Shown: positions 24,787 to 36,308, counted from the first letter of the stretch. The stretch: DNA of 64,000 bases from Sanghuangporus weigelae (GCA_033182465.1 CP137329.1:1054001-1118000), one strand, 5' to 3'. Numbers and translations are program-made. The notes: generated by a model from the letters alone, not told the origin.

Positions 24787-27275
24787 CTGTAGTGGGTGGT
24801 GTGTGTCTCTGAAGTCACTACCAATGTCCGTCCTACTAAGGGTGCTAAATGTATGAAGAAACCTCTAAAAATGAGATGCCAACGCTATCAGACTCTAAAT
24901 CCCCACTACCCAGCAGATGCCGGGGACCATCAGAGACATGATGGAGAGGTGTAGAGATGCCAAAGTACGAAAGGAATAGGCTAATAGGGCCGCCGCTCGA
25001 AAGGGGGGATCACAGGAGGCTGCTGATGTGGTAAAAACTCGGACACAGGGTCAGCAGGAGCGTATGAGATGAATATAAGGGATAAAATGGAGTGAGTGGA
25101 TGGAGAAGGCGCCGCTGGGTCATCTGGTACTATGCCTGTGTTGCTGGATAGCCACCAACATCAAATAGAGGGGTACAGGAATGAGGGGGAGGCCACACGA
25201 GTCCGCTGAAGTAGCGTAAACGCGATAGGTGAAAGAAAAGGACTGTATAAGATGAGTATATGGACTAAGCTGGGGTGAAAGGCTGGAAAGGGTGCCACAG
25301 AGGAGTCTGATAGGAGGCCTGTGTTGCTGAAGGGTCGCCGACATCAGATAGAGGGGCGCCGACGAGGTACAAAGTGCGGGGAGGAGGCTCAGGGTTAAAT
25401 CCCGAGCCCTACTCACTCACTGAATGTCAGAGCGGCCGAGGCATATCAGAGGCAGTGAAGGCAAGTATAATGATGAGTCAAGCAAGAGGAGATGTCAAAT
25501 ATAGTATATAGTCAAAGGGGGAGCTCAGTACAAGAGGGGAGACTCAGAGTGAGGGATATCTTGAACTCCAGTGCTCAGACTGGTATATGCTCTCTTCCTC
25601 TAAGATGATCTCCTGTCTACCAACCTAATATAAGCTCTATATATACTCTGCTGCTGTCGCCGACATGTCCTACTGTCTGACAACATCTCCTGAGTCATCT
25701 GGGTCACCAAGGGTGGCTGCCGGAGCGCCCAGGTGAAATCTGCAAGCAGCAATGTGAGAGAGGCGTCCAATGGCATGGAATATCGAGTACAGTCATTTAC
25801 TGGTCCTTTAAACAGTACCATTCCTTTAAACACTCAAATTTCCTCCCTCAACTCTTCTTCCCTTGTCACGAAAAAAATCACACAGATGTAGAGAATATGT
25901 ACTAATGATAATACCAAATTTCAGAAAATTTGAGTGAGGCGTTCAGTGTAGAGAAATTGTGCACTGGCTAATTTGGTTGTATTTGGTTGAGTTTAATTTG
26001 CAACAATTGCTCTTGAGCTTGTTCTGGCCGATTTACATAGAAGACAGCTGTACATATCACTAAAGTATTGTCATGGGTGCATCTGTGCAAAGTTTGAAGA
26101 GAAAAAAGTTACTCTACGAATTAATGCAGGGGAAACAAACAGAAAGTGTGACAGATGGGAGGAGGGATTTTTACATGCTAAGATCGGCGGTTGTATTGCT
26201 GTACTCGCCGTACCCGAGAACTAGCGCCGTGACGGCAAACTCTAATGTCACACTGTGTTCAAAGGAGTGGTTTTTGTGACATTCTTGCATTTTTTTTCTT
26301 TCACCGATAATAATTTTTCCTGTACAATTTACAGCTTGAAAAAAATGTCAAATGTTGCCCTCATCAAGGGCTATCAGAATATGTACTTGAAATTTATAAA
26401 TCGGCTGTGTGGTGAGCTGGGCGAGTGCATCTGTATTGGGTGTTCAAAGGACCGGTAAATGACTGTATCTGCAATAATACAGGCGCCAGTGGAGTTGGGC
26501 TTGGTGGCACGAGTCGGCAGCTTGGCACGCCAATGTACCACATGCCTACCTTCCATACATGGTCTAATGGGGGCCACCGCATCGGGGGGAAGTCGGGAAA
26601 CATCAGAGCTGATGATCGGAGGCTAATATCGCATATATGAGACAAGGGGTGCATCAGTCAGTGTTCCTGAGGTGTCTGATACATCGGCAGCACTCAATAC
26701 AGAGTGTGGGTGATCCCTAGTGGCTAACATGAGTGGCTGGAGCGGTGGTGCTGCGGGGGACTGCTGGATTGGCACCAGATACATCGTAATGAGGCATGTA
26801 AGCACATATAACTATATGTAGCTCCCTAGGCAATGGGGGACTGCTTGGTAAGCTGTAGGAGGCATCGGCAAAGGTACCTGAGGATGTCTGAATGTCCGCC
26901 GCATCGATCAGCGCCATGGGGGGCCGACTCGGAGGCATCTAGAGTCGCCACAAGGCTGTACATATAGTAAATTGTAAGATCGGCAGCCTGTAGTCACTGA
27001 GAGATGTGTCCTATAGTACCTAGTGCTGGGTAGGAGTCATTGGCAGACCTGTCTGAGTGTCGGAGAGCCATCGGTGGATTGATCTGGGCCCTAGGAGGGC
27101 GCCGCAGTGCAGTACATATGCTGGAATTGGTGGAAACGTGCTCAAATGGTGTCTCGAGTGCAGTAAGAGTATGCCCTCACACTCTGAGGTGTAGGCAGCA
27201 CTGGGATATGGTATCTGCAGTGGGAGAGAGTCATAGTATGAGTGTACTGGCACAGGAGAGGCCAGTGCACTATAG
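24787..27275 (-). mobile_element. R1 element copy 3 (full length) in T1 exon 4, carrying a MITE
   Basis: Ends are CTGTAGTGGG (left) and CTATAGTGCA (right end, reverse complement). Flanks are CA (24785-24786) and TG (27276-27277), the two possible deamination products of CG. Removing the element and restoring one CG gives in-frame ...IVQG-AFNTKLF..., as in related transposases. Net length without the MITE is 1811 bp, equal to copy 2. It has lost many CpG sites. Confidence 0.88.
25790..26465. mobile_element. MITE with TA target duplication (676 bp) inside R1 copy 3
   Basis: Inverted repeats CAGTCATTTACTGGTCC... and CAGTCATTTACCGGTCC... are flanked by TA at 25788-25789 and 26466-26467. The empty site GAGTATCTGC is seen in R1 copy 1 near 6037. 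The TA duplication fits Tc1/mariner mobilisation. The interior is AT-rich with no transposase. Its termini differ from those of T1, FB and the Tc1 at 31422, so its helper is not in the window. Confidence 0.9.
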
Positions 27276-28658
27276 TGCATTCAATACTAAATTGTTCACG
27301 GAATTTATCGCCGGCCTTTTGGACAAAATGCATCCCTTCCCCAGCACCCAATCAGTCATTGTGATGGACAACTGCCTGATACACAAGGCTCCCGAGATTT
27401 GGGAGCTCATCAAATCTTGGTCTGTCTCACTAGCAATGCAAGTCGCAGCATATACTGACCCCTTTACTTAGGGGTGTCAGGCTTAAATTTCTTCCTCCTT
27501 ACTTGCCAGACTACAATCCTATTGAACTTGCATTCTCTGTAATCAAGTCTAGGTTAAAATGGCAGGGTCCTGGTCCTCAGGATGATGCTTCAGTTGTTGA
27601 GCAACTCTGCAGGCAGGTGTATTCCATTAATTCTTTGGATAGTTATTCCTTCTTTTGCCACTGTTGCTATGATGTGCTTGTATAGGCTGTTGAATCTGAA
27701 GATAGTGTATGCTTGTGGACTTTGGATCATCAATCTCCAGAGGGCTATTAAGCGAGCTGGGAACAAGTTTATAAGCAGCTACCTTCTTCTTCGTTGCCAT
27801 ATTGCATTTTTTTTCATCTCTTACCATCATGAGTCCCACCCCTAGAAAACTTGCAGCTCGCAAGACTGCAGTTCACAAGACTGCAGCTCCTAAGACTGCC
27901 AGGACAAAGCAGGCATCTGCCGTCACAAGAAACTCCTCTCCCCAAAAAGCAGCAACGGCCCTGGAGCCCCAGTAAGCAAATGACCCTCATTCAAACTCTT
28001 AAAATGCAGATGTCATTGCTGAAGGACCACAGAAATGAGGTCGGCCAAGGAAGGCAGAGTGGCCTGCTGTCAACAAGAATGATGTTGAAGAGATGGTAGT
28101 ACTGATAGTCTTGTCTTCCGGTATTGCACTCATACTTCGTAACAGAATAACATAGAAGCAGAGCCCACCGTGACAAAAGCAAGGGGCCGGAGAGCTGCTG
28201 ACAAGGAGCTGACATATCAATATGAAGAGCCCTATGATGAAGAACTATCACAACTTGATATTGCCTGAATGGCGAATGATGATCCGCGTCAAGAGTCAGA
28301 TACTGATGATCCTTGGGACTTTGATAATCTGTTGCTTGCAGCCAGTGCATAGACCATTATAGGAGTTTGTCAGTCTCTAATAATTTGATAGACTATACTG
28401 ACAATTTGGACCAAGAGTATAGATGCGACTCGTCAGTTGTATCTTACGTGTGTTTCATGGAGAATCTCGAATGTGAAAAAGAGGAGCAGTAAGCTCCTAA
28501 AGAAATGCGATCAACACTTGTCACTCTGGTTGATGATGGGTAGGCTTTGCGCAAAATGAATGTCAAACCTCAACACAGCATAATTGATGTGCATCAGAAC
28601 GTAGCAAGTATTCTTCAGTGCTATCCCACCTCAGTTACATTAGGCTACACTAGTCCGT

Positions 28659-30002
28659 TGAAGAGAGTTCCGACACGCTAAGTCCAGAATCAGGCACATG
28701 ATACATGTTCCGCTGGGTTCTGCATCGTAACAGCGAGATCCTGTGCGGATCGACTCACCCAAAGTTGGAAACGGCCATTAGGACTACTCTCAATCGATTC
28801 GTAAATGGGGACGCGCATGTGGTACTCGAAAGCCCAACGAAGGCTCGCTTCGGACGTATGAGCCGCCCATTCGACCCTACAAGGACGATATGGCCGACTC
28901 GTCCTATCGCTTGACCGAACCGAAGAACTGAACCATAGGACTCGGAGCTGATCCCCGACGCCTCTCAACCAATCTAATGTGTTGCGCTCTTTACGCGCGC
29001 TCAACATTTTGTTTTATGCTCTACGACCCTTATGCCCACCCGATATACTCAGCTCGCCATTTGTTCTCCATGCTTGCCCTCATGATATGCCTTCCAACTT
29101 CTCTTCGTTATGCACATCTTGCCATTTGTTTCCATACTTACCCTTGTGATATGCCTTCCAATTTCTCTTTGTTATGCTCCCTGATGCCTCAAAGGCTCGG
29201 GTCTGGACAATGTTATAAATAGGCGTGCTATTCGTGTAGTTGGGAGTTCAGTTCAGTATGGACCAGAAGCCCAGTTCCAGTCCAGCTCAGTCTCCTCAGC
29301 TAGCTACAGTCGCAGTTCTACTCGACTCACTCTGTACTCACCCGACTCACTCGTCTCCTTCGAATATACAATAGTTCTGTGCCATACGTCTTGTGTCCCC
29401 TGCCCTGCAGTCGCACCCAAGTCCTGTGTGATCAGTTCGACTCGTGTTGCCACTAGGGACACTTCTCTATCATCTCTACACTCATAATGCTCAAACTCAG
29501 CCGAGCATTCAGCGTAACACTTTGTTCCGCACCGCATCGCCTCGCCTTGCATCGTAACGCCGCGGAACTCGTCGTAACTCGCTGTATCGCATCGGATCCT
29601 CATATAGGATCATTACCATATTGTCCTCCGCTTGGAGCATCACTCTCTAAGCTTCGTCTCATCGTCTCACCGTCCCCAGGGTTCGAATCCGCCGTTGGAT
29701 TACCTGGAGGAAGCCTTTAGCCTTCGTATCGCCACCGCCGATCCCCCTCGCTTCGACTTCTCCTGTTTGCTTCTTCGCTTCTCCCCTACTCCAAATCTCC
29801 ACCCTCGCATACACCAGCAGCCTTCCAAGTCTCAACTCACCCCTTCCTTCCAATTCGACTCCGGAACTCGTCTTGTCTCTTCGGAACCCCTTTATCTCTC
29901 GCCCAAGGTCACCCTCTTCCGGTCTCCTCGTCTTGACTTACAGAACAGCCCCAATTCGAACTGTGACACTCCTCTGCTAACAGACCGTTCACAGGAGTTT
30001 CA
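28659..30002 (+). mobile_element. Solo LTR (1344 bp) inside G1
   Basis: TGAAGAGAG...CAGGAGTTTCA, flanked by CCGT (28655-28658) and CTGT (30003-30006). Removal restores the G1 reading frame. It is related to the solo LTR at 20188 through termini and an internal block. Fossil. Confidence 0.82.
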
Positions 30003-31421
30003 CTGTGGTTTAAGAAGATTGGAACAAAGATTCAACCACGGTATCTCGAATCCAATGTAGATCTTGATGAGCTTGTGCAAGGGTTCAAGAAGTATCTTGA
30101 GGAGCTGAAGAAGAAGTGTAAGGTTGATAGTGCAGGCGATATTGTGCTTATGAACATGAATGATAAACAGGTAAATGTGATCATTTGCCTTTCTCTCTTT
30201 TATGTGTTGATGCATGAATTCCATTCTGTTTAGAAGGGTTCTAAATGCTCAGGAAGTGTACTTCAGAACATGACCAAACCAACCAGTGCGGCCAAAGCAA
30301 TGAAAGGTGACCTGAATGCAATGCTCACATCTCATATCAAGGAGATCAAGCAGAACCTATGGTGTAGCACACATCCGGAGGAAGTTTGTTATATTTATGC
30401 TGATGGCACCTATATATATTATACAATGAAGAATTATTTTGATCATGTAAGGCTCCTAGTACGTGTTTTACTCTTATCTATGTGATTCTGGAGGCTTATG
30501 AGCTTTTGTAGCTAAGTAAAGCTCCGGGCGTGACAGCCTCGCAGGTTCCCGGGCAGCTGAACTTGCTCAACTACCACAAATCAAAGCGATCTGTACAGAC
30601 CACCTTAGGTTCAACCGCTATAGGCATGCAGCAGGGGCTTGCAAACCAAGCTGGAGCTGGTCAAGCACAAGCAGATAGGGATCTGCAGACCAAACCAGGT
30701 GTAGAAAATTCCAGTGCTGGAAGGACTCGCCATGCATCACTATCGCCCACCTCCCAGCCTGCATGAGACAGGCCGAGGGATGACAGAAGGTACCGTGGAT
30801 CATCGCATGGAGGGAAGTGTCATTGTGGCAGAAGCCGATCCATCAGAAAGAGGGGTCATAAATGTCGCTATTGATCCTCGTCATCATTGGGGTGGGTGGA
30901 CTCCGAAAGCTCTGCAGAAAGGGGTTATCATAATTGCAGTTCGTTATCTGAGGATAACTACAGGTGCCACAGTTATCGGAACAGACACTCTGCATCGCAT
31001 CATAGTAGATACTATTGCAAAGGTCACCACAACAGAACTCGAGGCTCCCTGTCCACTGTAGACTATCAGACCCTCTTGAGCAGCAGTGAAGGTGGCAGTG
31101 TTCGACCACAGAGAGGCGTCAGCGGTGTCAAAGATCAGAGAGGTAAGAAAGGGTCCAACTCATGGCTAGGCCTCCTGGACAGCTTGATGCCACGGCGAAT
31201 GATTTGACCTGGAAGCACTGCCACCAATTGGAATGCATGCTCAGTCATGGGGGAGAACTCAATCGTAAAGACTAGAACACAGTCGGCCTATGAAGGGGTG
31301 CCGCTAATAGCGCATGGGACAGAGGTGCCGACAATCACTAAGAGAGTGACGTTGTCACTGATCACCACAAAGAGAACTCGGTCGGTGATCGAGTGTAAGG
31401 TCTCAGCGTCATGGATAAGTA

Positions 31422-32747
31422 CAGCTGGGTATCAAAAGTGACCATCACTGTCACACTTTCCTGTAAGTCGCGTCGTGCTCATGCAACTTCTATGCTGCAC
31501 CACTCACGCAAAACACAATTTTATACAAAATTAAGTATGTATATACATTGTTTAGCATCTAATAATATTCCTTCCACCATTAGTATTTCGTTGGTCCACC
31601 TTTAGCATTAATAATTGCCTGTGCACGGCGAGGCACTGATAAAATATAGTTATTGATATGATTGATTAGTATTACCTCCCAGGCGTCGAGAACAGCCTTT
31701 CTGAGCTCTTCAACTGATGTAGGGTGATGACGACAGGCCCATATGTTCCGTTTAAGGTCCAACCAGCAAGGTTCGATAGCGTTAATGTCTGAAGAAGTGG
31801 GTGGGTGTGGGAACAGTGAAATGCCATACTCTTCAAACCAGTGTTGCGTCGTTTTTGCCGTATGGCACCATGCATTGTCTTGTTGAAATGTAACAGACCA
31901 ATTGCGTCGACGGACCTCGTTGTAAAAATCCAAAAGACAGCCATCCAATACCTGCTCAATATATTTTTTCGCAGTCATTCCTCCTCCCTTGCCCCCAGGA
32001 TACTCGAGCACAATAAGCGGACCCTTCCTACCATACATGATGCAACCCCAGACCATAACACATACAGAGGACTTCTTAAAGGATGGTATAACGCAGTCCT
32101 CATGCCAGGTTTCATCAGAGCGACGTGTACAATAAATGGTGCCAGGGTTTGAACCAAGGTAAACATAGCACTCATCTGAGAAAATGACTGACTTCAACTG
32201 CCTCTTCGTAATCTTCACCAGTTCCTTTGCACGTGCTAGCCGTAAGACCCTATAGGCCTTGTTGATGTATGGAGCACGTCGGGCCTTCCTCCACTTGAGT
32301 CCTGCAGCGTTTAGCTCACGTCTGATAGTCTGACGGCTCACTTTGACATCAAGACTTTGTGCCAGAGTTTTGAGAGGTGCAAAATGGTTTTTTCTTGCAG
32401 TTCGTATGAGCAGGCGATGGATGTGATCACGGATCTTCTTCGGACGGCCAGTTCGGGGCGAGTTTTTCGTTGTACCGGTTTTTTTGTAGTGTGCAAAAAG
32501 GTCGTTTACGGTCGTCCGAGGTATGCCAAATGCCTTTGCTGCTTGAGACTTGTTTTTGCCGCCAATAATAGCCCCAATAATCTGGTTTTTCACCGGGGAG
32601 GCGAGCTGAGACCTTAGGGAGTGTGTTTGGGTCATGAAAGTAGGGAGGGGGGCAGGACGGAAGTGAGTGGAAACTGACAAAGTGAGACGACACACGACGT
32701 GACACACATTTTGTGTGACAGTGATAGTCACTTTTGATACCCAGCTG
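31422..32747 (-). mobile_element. Tc1/mariner transposon, apparently complete (1326 bp)
   Basis: Inverted repeats starting CAGCTGGGTATCAAAAGTGA match over about 35 bp with one mismatch. TA flanks lie at 31420-31421 and 32748-32749. It sits in the 27-bp minisatellite of Q3. It contains one uninterrupted transposase gene. It is the only element in the window that looks like a complete cut-and-paste DNA transposon. Confidence 0.95.
31580..32635 (-). CDS. Tc1-like transposase (351 aa), intact
   Basis: ATG at 32635 (MTQTHSLRSQ) is chosen because it gives the usual length of about 340-350 aa; the open frame extends upstream into the inverted repeat, which is unlikely to be coding. Domains are a paired HTH (GKNKSQAAKAFGIPRTTVND and SLDVKVSRQTIRRELN, with the linker motif GRPKK between them) and a DDE catalytic core with FSDE, QQDNAWCHTA and NAIEPCW, spacing DD34E. 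No intron is needed. It acts in the nucleus, binds the inverted repeats and inserts at TA. No disabling change was seen, so it could be active or very recently active. Confidence 0.95.
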   Translation of the reverse strand: MTQTHSLRSQLASPVKNQIIGAIIGGKNKSQAAKAFGIPRTTVNDLFAHYKKTGTTKNSPRTGRPKKIRDHIHRLLIRTARKNHFAPLKTLAQSLDVKVSRQTIRRELNAAGLKWRKARRAPYINKAYRVLRLARAKELVKITKRQLKSVIFSDECYVYLGSNPGTIYCTRRSDETWHEDCVIPSFKKSSVCVMVWGCIMYGRKGPLIVLEYPGGKGGGMTAKKYIEQVLDGCLLDFYNEVRRRNWSVTFQQDNAWCHTAKTTQHWFEEYGISLFPHPPTSSDINAIEPCWLDLKRNIWACRHHPTSVEELRKAVLDAWEVILINHINNYILSVPRRAQAIINAKGGPTKY

Positions 32748-33909
32748 TAGTAGAGCGATGGCGTCATCAGGTTGTGCGAGCGTTGGTGATCACCAGGAGA
32801 GTGACAGTGTCGCCGATTACCAGGAGAGCGACGGTGTCACCAATTGTCAAGAGGGTGATGGCGTTGCCGACTCCCAGGAACGGGGATAGCTCCGCCGATC
32901 ACTTGCTCAGTGGTGGGTAAGCACATGCCCCTGTTATTACCTAAACGGGAGCGGAGTCTTGTGTCGGCGCGCGATCCTCGGCAGAGGCGATAGGGAGCAA
33001 AGCGACTAACAGAGAGGAGAGGAGTGCACTTGGGTCTATTCTTGACTTCTTCTAGACACTACATACATGAGGTCTATATATACTAGGGAATACTGGTGAT
33101 GAGCGTAACAGAGGCAGCGACGGTAACGGCGCATCACAGGCGTGCGATTGGGGTGGGCCCAAAGATCGGGGCACGCCGCAAAGCTGCCAAGACACGGGCA
33201 CGCGCTGATCGGGCTGGCGGTGATTGGCGCAGCACATCATATCATTGGGCATGCTTGGATCACTAAGTGGTCGCACCACATGAATATGAAACGTCAGAGG
33301 AGGCAATAATACTAAAGTGGGGAATACGCTAGTGGCCACTGTATCCAACAATGGACTCAGCATACAAAGTGGCATAGTATGAACATGAAACGTGGTACCT
33401 TGGACCTTGTAAAACCTCCAGCTGACATCAGATAAACCAATTGACGGGAGCTGACGAACATTCGATTGGCTATATGGTTCGATATACTTCCGCCGCTGTA
33501 GCAGATACATTCGCCGCAACGTCCCAAGTGCCCGCATATCGGAAGATGCGGCTGGCCAAGCGTACTTGGTTTGGAAAGTCTGGAGGGTCCAGGTACCTCA
33601 TCTATGATGCCAAGACAGGTTGGGGAGGCCGCCCAGAGGTGCGAAGCGACGACACCGGGCACACGGAAAGAGGCAACTGAAAACGTGACGGTACATTGGC
33701 ACCGTGGAGCGGCGGCGGTCCAACGGATGTCGCCCGTCTGCTTGAACTGATGCCCGGAGTAACTTCATTTTTCTTGACTATCTGGAGGCTTGCCTAAGGG
33801 TGTCTGGTTCAAGAGAGGCCGAACCCGCTTTCAAATGAGGGGAGTCAGCGGCCCTATTGGTCGAGCGGCGAATCAAGGAGCGGTGGTCGGATAGTCATAA
33901 GGAGTGGCG

Positions 33910-35694
33910 GTGTAGCGCACTGGCCCCTCCTGTGCCAGTACACTCATACTATGGCTCCCCCTATACTGCAGATACTATATCCCAGCACCGCTGACACCTC
34001 AGAGTGTGAGGGCATACTCCTATTGCACTCGGGACATCATTTGAGCACGTATCCATTGATTCCAGCACACGTACTGTACTGCGGCGCCCTCCTATGACCC
34101 AAATCGATCCGCCGATGGCTCTCCGACACTCAGAAAGGTCCGCCGACAGCTCCTACCCAGCACCAGGCACTATAGGACAGACCCTCCAATGATTACATGC
34201 CGCCGATCTTACGATTTACTATACGTACAGCCTTGCGGCGACTCTGGACACCTCTGAGTCGGCCCCCTATGGCGCCGATCGATGCGGCGGACACTCAGAC
34301 ATCCTCAGGTACCTTCGCCGACACCTCCTACAGCTTATCAAGCAGTCCCCCATTGTCTAGGGAGCTATATATTGTCATATGTGCTTACATGCCTCATTAC
34401 GACATATCTGCCACCAGTCCGGCAGTCCCCCACAGCACTGCCGCTCTGGCCACTCATATTAGTCACTAGGGATCGCCCACACTCTGTATTGAGTGCCGCC
34501 GATGCATCGGACACCTCAGGGACATCGGCTGATGCGCCCTTTGTCTCATATACGCGATATCAGCCTCCGATCATCGGTTCCGATGTTTCCCGACTTCCCC
34601 CTGACGCGGCGGCCCCCATTAGACCATGTATGGAAGGTAGGCATGTGGTACATCGGCGTGCCAAGCCACCGACTCGCGCCGCCAAGCCCAACTCCGCTGG
34701 CGCCGTATTATTGCAGATACTCGATATTCCATGCTATTGGACGCCCCCCTCACGTTGCCGCTCTCAGATTTCACCTGGGCGCTCCGGCAGCGGCCCTTGG
34801 CGACCCAGATGACTCAGGAGATGTTGTCAGACAGTAGGATGTGTCGGCGACAGCAGTAGAGTATATATAGAGCTTATACTAGCTTGTAGACGAAAGGATT
34901 CCAAGCCTAGCAAGGATTCCAAGCCTAGCGAGGGTTCCAAGAGCATGTACCAGACCGAGCGCCAGAGTTCGAGATATCCCTCACTCTGAGTCTCCCCTCA
35001 TGTACTGAGCCTCCCCCTTGACTATATACTATCCTTGACATCTCCTCTTGTTTGACTCCACATTCTACTTGCCTTCGCCGCCTCCAGTACGCCTCTGCCG
35101 CTCTGACGTTCAGTGATCCGGCGCCCCTCTATTCGACGTCGGCGGCCATCCGACGACCCAGGCATCTCATCAGACTCCCCTTCTGCGTCCTTTCCAGCCT
35201 TTCACTCCAGTTTATCCCATATATTGATCTTATACGGTCTTTTCCTTTCATCTATCGCGTTTACGCTACTGCGGCGGATTCCTGCGGCCTCCCCCTCAGT
35301 CTGGCACCCCTCTATTCGACGTCGGCGGCCATCCGAAGACCCAGGCATCCTATCAGACGACCCAGCGGCGCCTTCTCCAGCCACTCACTCCATTTTATCC
35401 TTTATATTCATCTTATACACTTCATACCTTCCTGTGGCCGAGTTTATACCACGTCGGCAGCCCCCTGTGATCCCCCCTCTCAAGCGGCGGTCCTGTTATC
35501 CTATTCCCTTTATCCAGCGGCATCCTTAGACCCATCCATTACGTCTCCGACGGTTCCTGGCACCTGCCGGGTAGTAGGTCTTTGAGAGTCTGATAGCGTC
35601 GGCATCCCATTTTTGGAGGTCCCTTCATACATTCAGCACCCTTAGTAGGACGGACATCTGTAGCACCTTCAGATACGACACCGCCGACCGACAG
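33910..35694 (+). mobile_element. R1 element copy 4 (1785 bp) inside Q3
   Basis: Ends are GTGTAGCGCA and CTGTCGGTCG (reverse complement). CG on both sides (33908-33909 and 35695-35696). Removing it with one CG restores the Q subterminal sequence (GGAGTGG-CG-GAGGTG). It is very similar to copy 2 in the same orientation, with a short tandem duplication (GGATTCCAAGCCTAGC) near 34900 and one internal gap. Confidence 0.86.
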
Positions 35695-35746
35695 CGGAGG
35701 TGTAGCAGTCACCGCACGATGGTATACTGTACAGAGTACTGAGGGG

Positions 35747-35770
35747 CCTGTACCGATGTACCGGTACAGG
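35747..35770. repeat. Subterminal palindrome of Q3
   Basis: CCTGTACCG and CGGTACAGG arms, as in Q1; 19 bp inside the right end. Confidence 0.7.
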
Positions 35771-36308
35771 CAAGTGCAGCACACTACACCGTGAGGAATA
35801 AAATTTGTGATTATCCTTTGGTGGAGATTTGGCTAAAGATGTGCGATGATCACATGGAACAAGGGTGCGACAACATGAACTACTCAGTGCTGGCCAATGT
35901 TCTGAAAAGTAATGGATATCCGCATATCAACCCGATTCTACTCGGGTTGACAACCGACAAATTGATTTCAATGGCATCACAGTCAGGTGTTCACATCACA
36001 TACGGTCTTGCATCCGCCATGCTTTTCTATGCCCGGGAGGACATTGGCTAAACAGACAATTACATTCAATAATAAACATGATATGTTTTACATACAGTCA
36101 TGCACACAATAAATAAGGGTATGGAAAGAAAGTGAGAACAAACTCCTGGTTGGAGACGATCCGAAATCAATAATGTTCTCAGAAATTCCTATCAAAAAAC
36201 TGGTATGCATGTCAAACAAACTGCTGTAACAAAACAAGAATAAGTCAATTTCTAAAAATTCCACAAACTCAAGGCCCAAACACAAGGAGCAAATCTAGAT
36301 CATGTTAG

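Larger units (their letters stand above)
19363..27690 (+). pseudogene. DD34E transposase of T1, five or more exons, disrupted
   Basis: Exons 19363-19524, 19576-19728, 19781-19977, 24725-24784 joined across R1 copy 3 to 27278-27419, and 27472 onward. Introns are 51, 52, 50 (after removal of Q1) and 52 nt, all GT-AG and in frame. An N-terminal HTH (about residues 5-30) is followed by YIDELR, ALERNE, the first catalytic region FVNES, RGKCFSVLPA, VIVMDNC and PDYNPIELAF. The second D and the E are 34 residues apart, which fits Tc1/mariner DD34E. The first catalytic position is Asn where relatives have Asp, so the protein is probably dead even without the insertions. The C-terminal end after about 27615 is unclear. 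Nuclear cut-and-paste transposition is the known role of the family. Confidence 0.8.
17818..27700 (+). mobile_element. T1: Tc1/mariner-type transposon with spliced transposase, shattered by insertions
   Basis: The left end at 17818 (TAGCTAATTACAAAATTG) follows TA and matches the foldback terminus CAGCTAGTTGCAAAATTG, so it is taken as the inverted repeat. A leader of about 1.5 kb precedes a transposase gene at 19363. T1 is interrupted by a solo LTR (18317-18770), by Q1 (19999-24693) inside an intron, and by R1 copy 3 (24787-27275) inside an exon. Its right inverted repeat was not found; the end near 27700 is where transposase homology stops. A second copy, T2, shows the empty site of the solo LTR. 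Confidence 0.75.
31056..35789 (-). mobile_element. Q3: Q-type CG-target element carrying Tc1/mariner and R1 copy 4
   Basis: Ends are CTGTAGACTA (left) and GTGTAGTGTG (right end, reverse complement). Flanks are CA (31054-31055) and CG (35790-35791). Net length is about 1.62 kb after removing the two inner elements. The palindrome is at 35747-35770. It interrupts G1 between its RS-rich and SAM-like parts, and the reading frame continues across the empty site. No protein-coding sequence of its own was seen. Confidence 0.86.
27829..36051 (+). pseudogene. G1: decayed host-like gene (basic N-terminus, AT hook, SAM-like C-terminus)
   Basis: Starts with ATG at 27829, about 55 bp after a TATA-like TTTATAAG. 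The basic N-terminus contains ARTKQ (residues 24-28), the first five residues of mature histone H3, followed by a GRPRK AT hook near 28039. Acidic stretches follow. The next coding block is split by a solo LTR at 28659-30002; removing it and one CCGT restores ...YTSPWFKKIG. Further exons lie at 30003-30171, 30234-30447 and 30512 onward, then an RS-rich stretch. Q3 splits this at 31054; removal restores ...GSLSVRNKICDYP. The gene ends in a SAM-like domain (35800-36051). In-frame stops at 28036, 28266, 30764 and 30872 are all TGA, as expected from CGA decay. The overall layout resembles large uncharacterised basidiomycete families; the function is unknown. Confidence 0.6.

Noticed and set aside
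30714-31061. 115-aa open frame
   Set aside because: Alternative frame of the RS-rich part of G1; the frame that joins the exons on both sides of Q3 is the other one.
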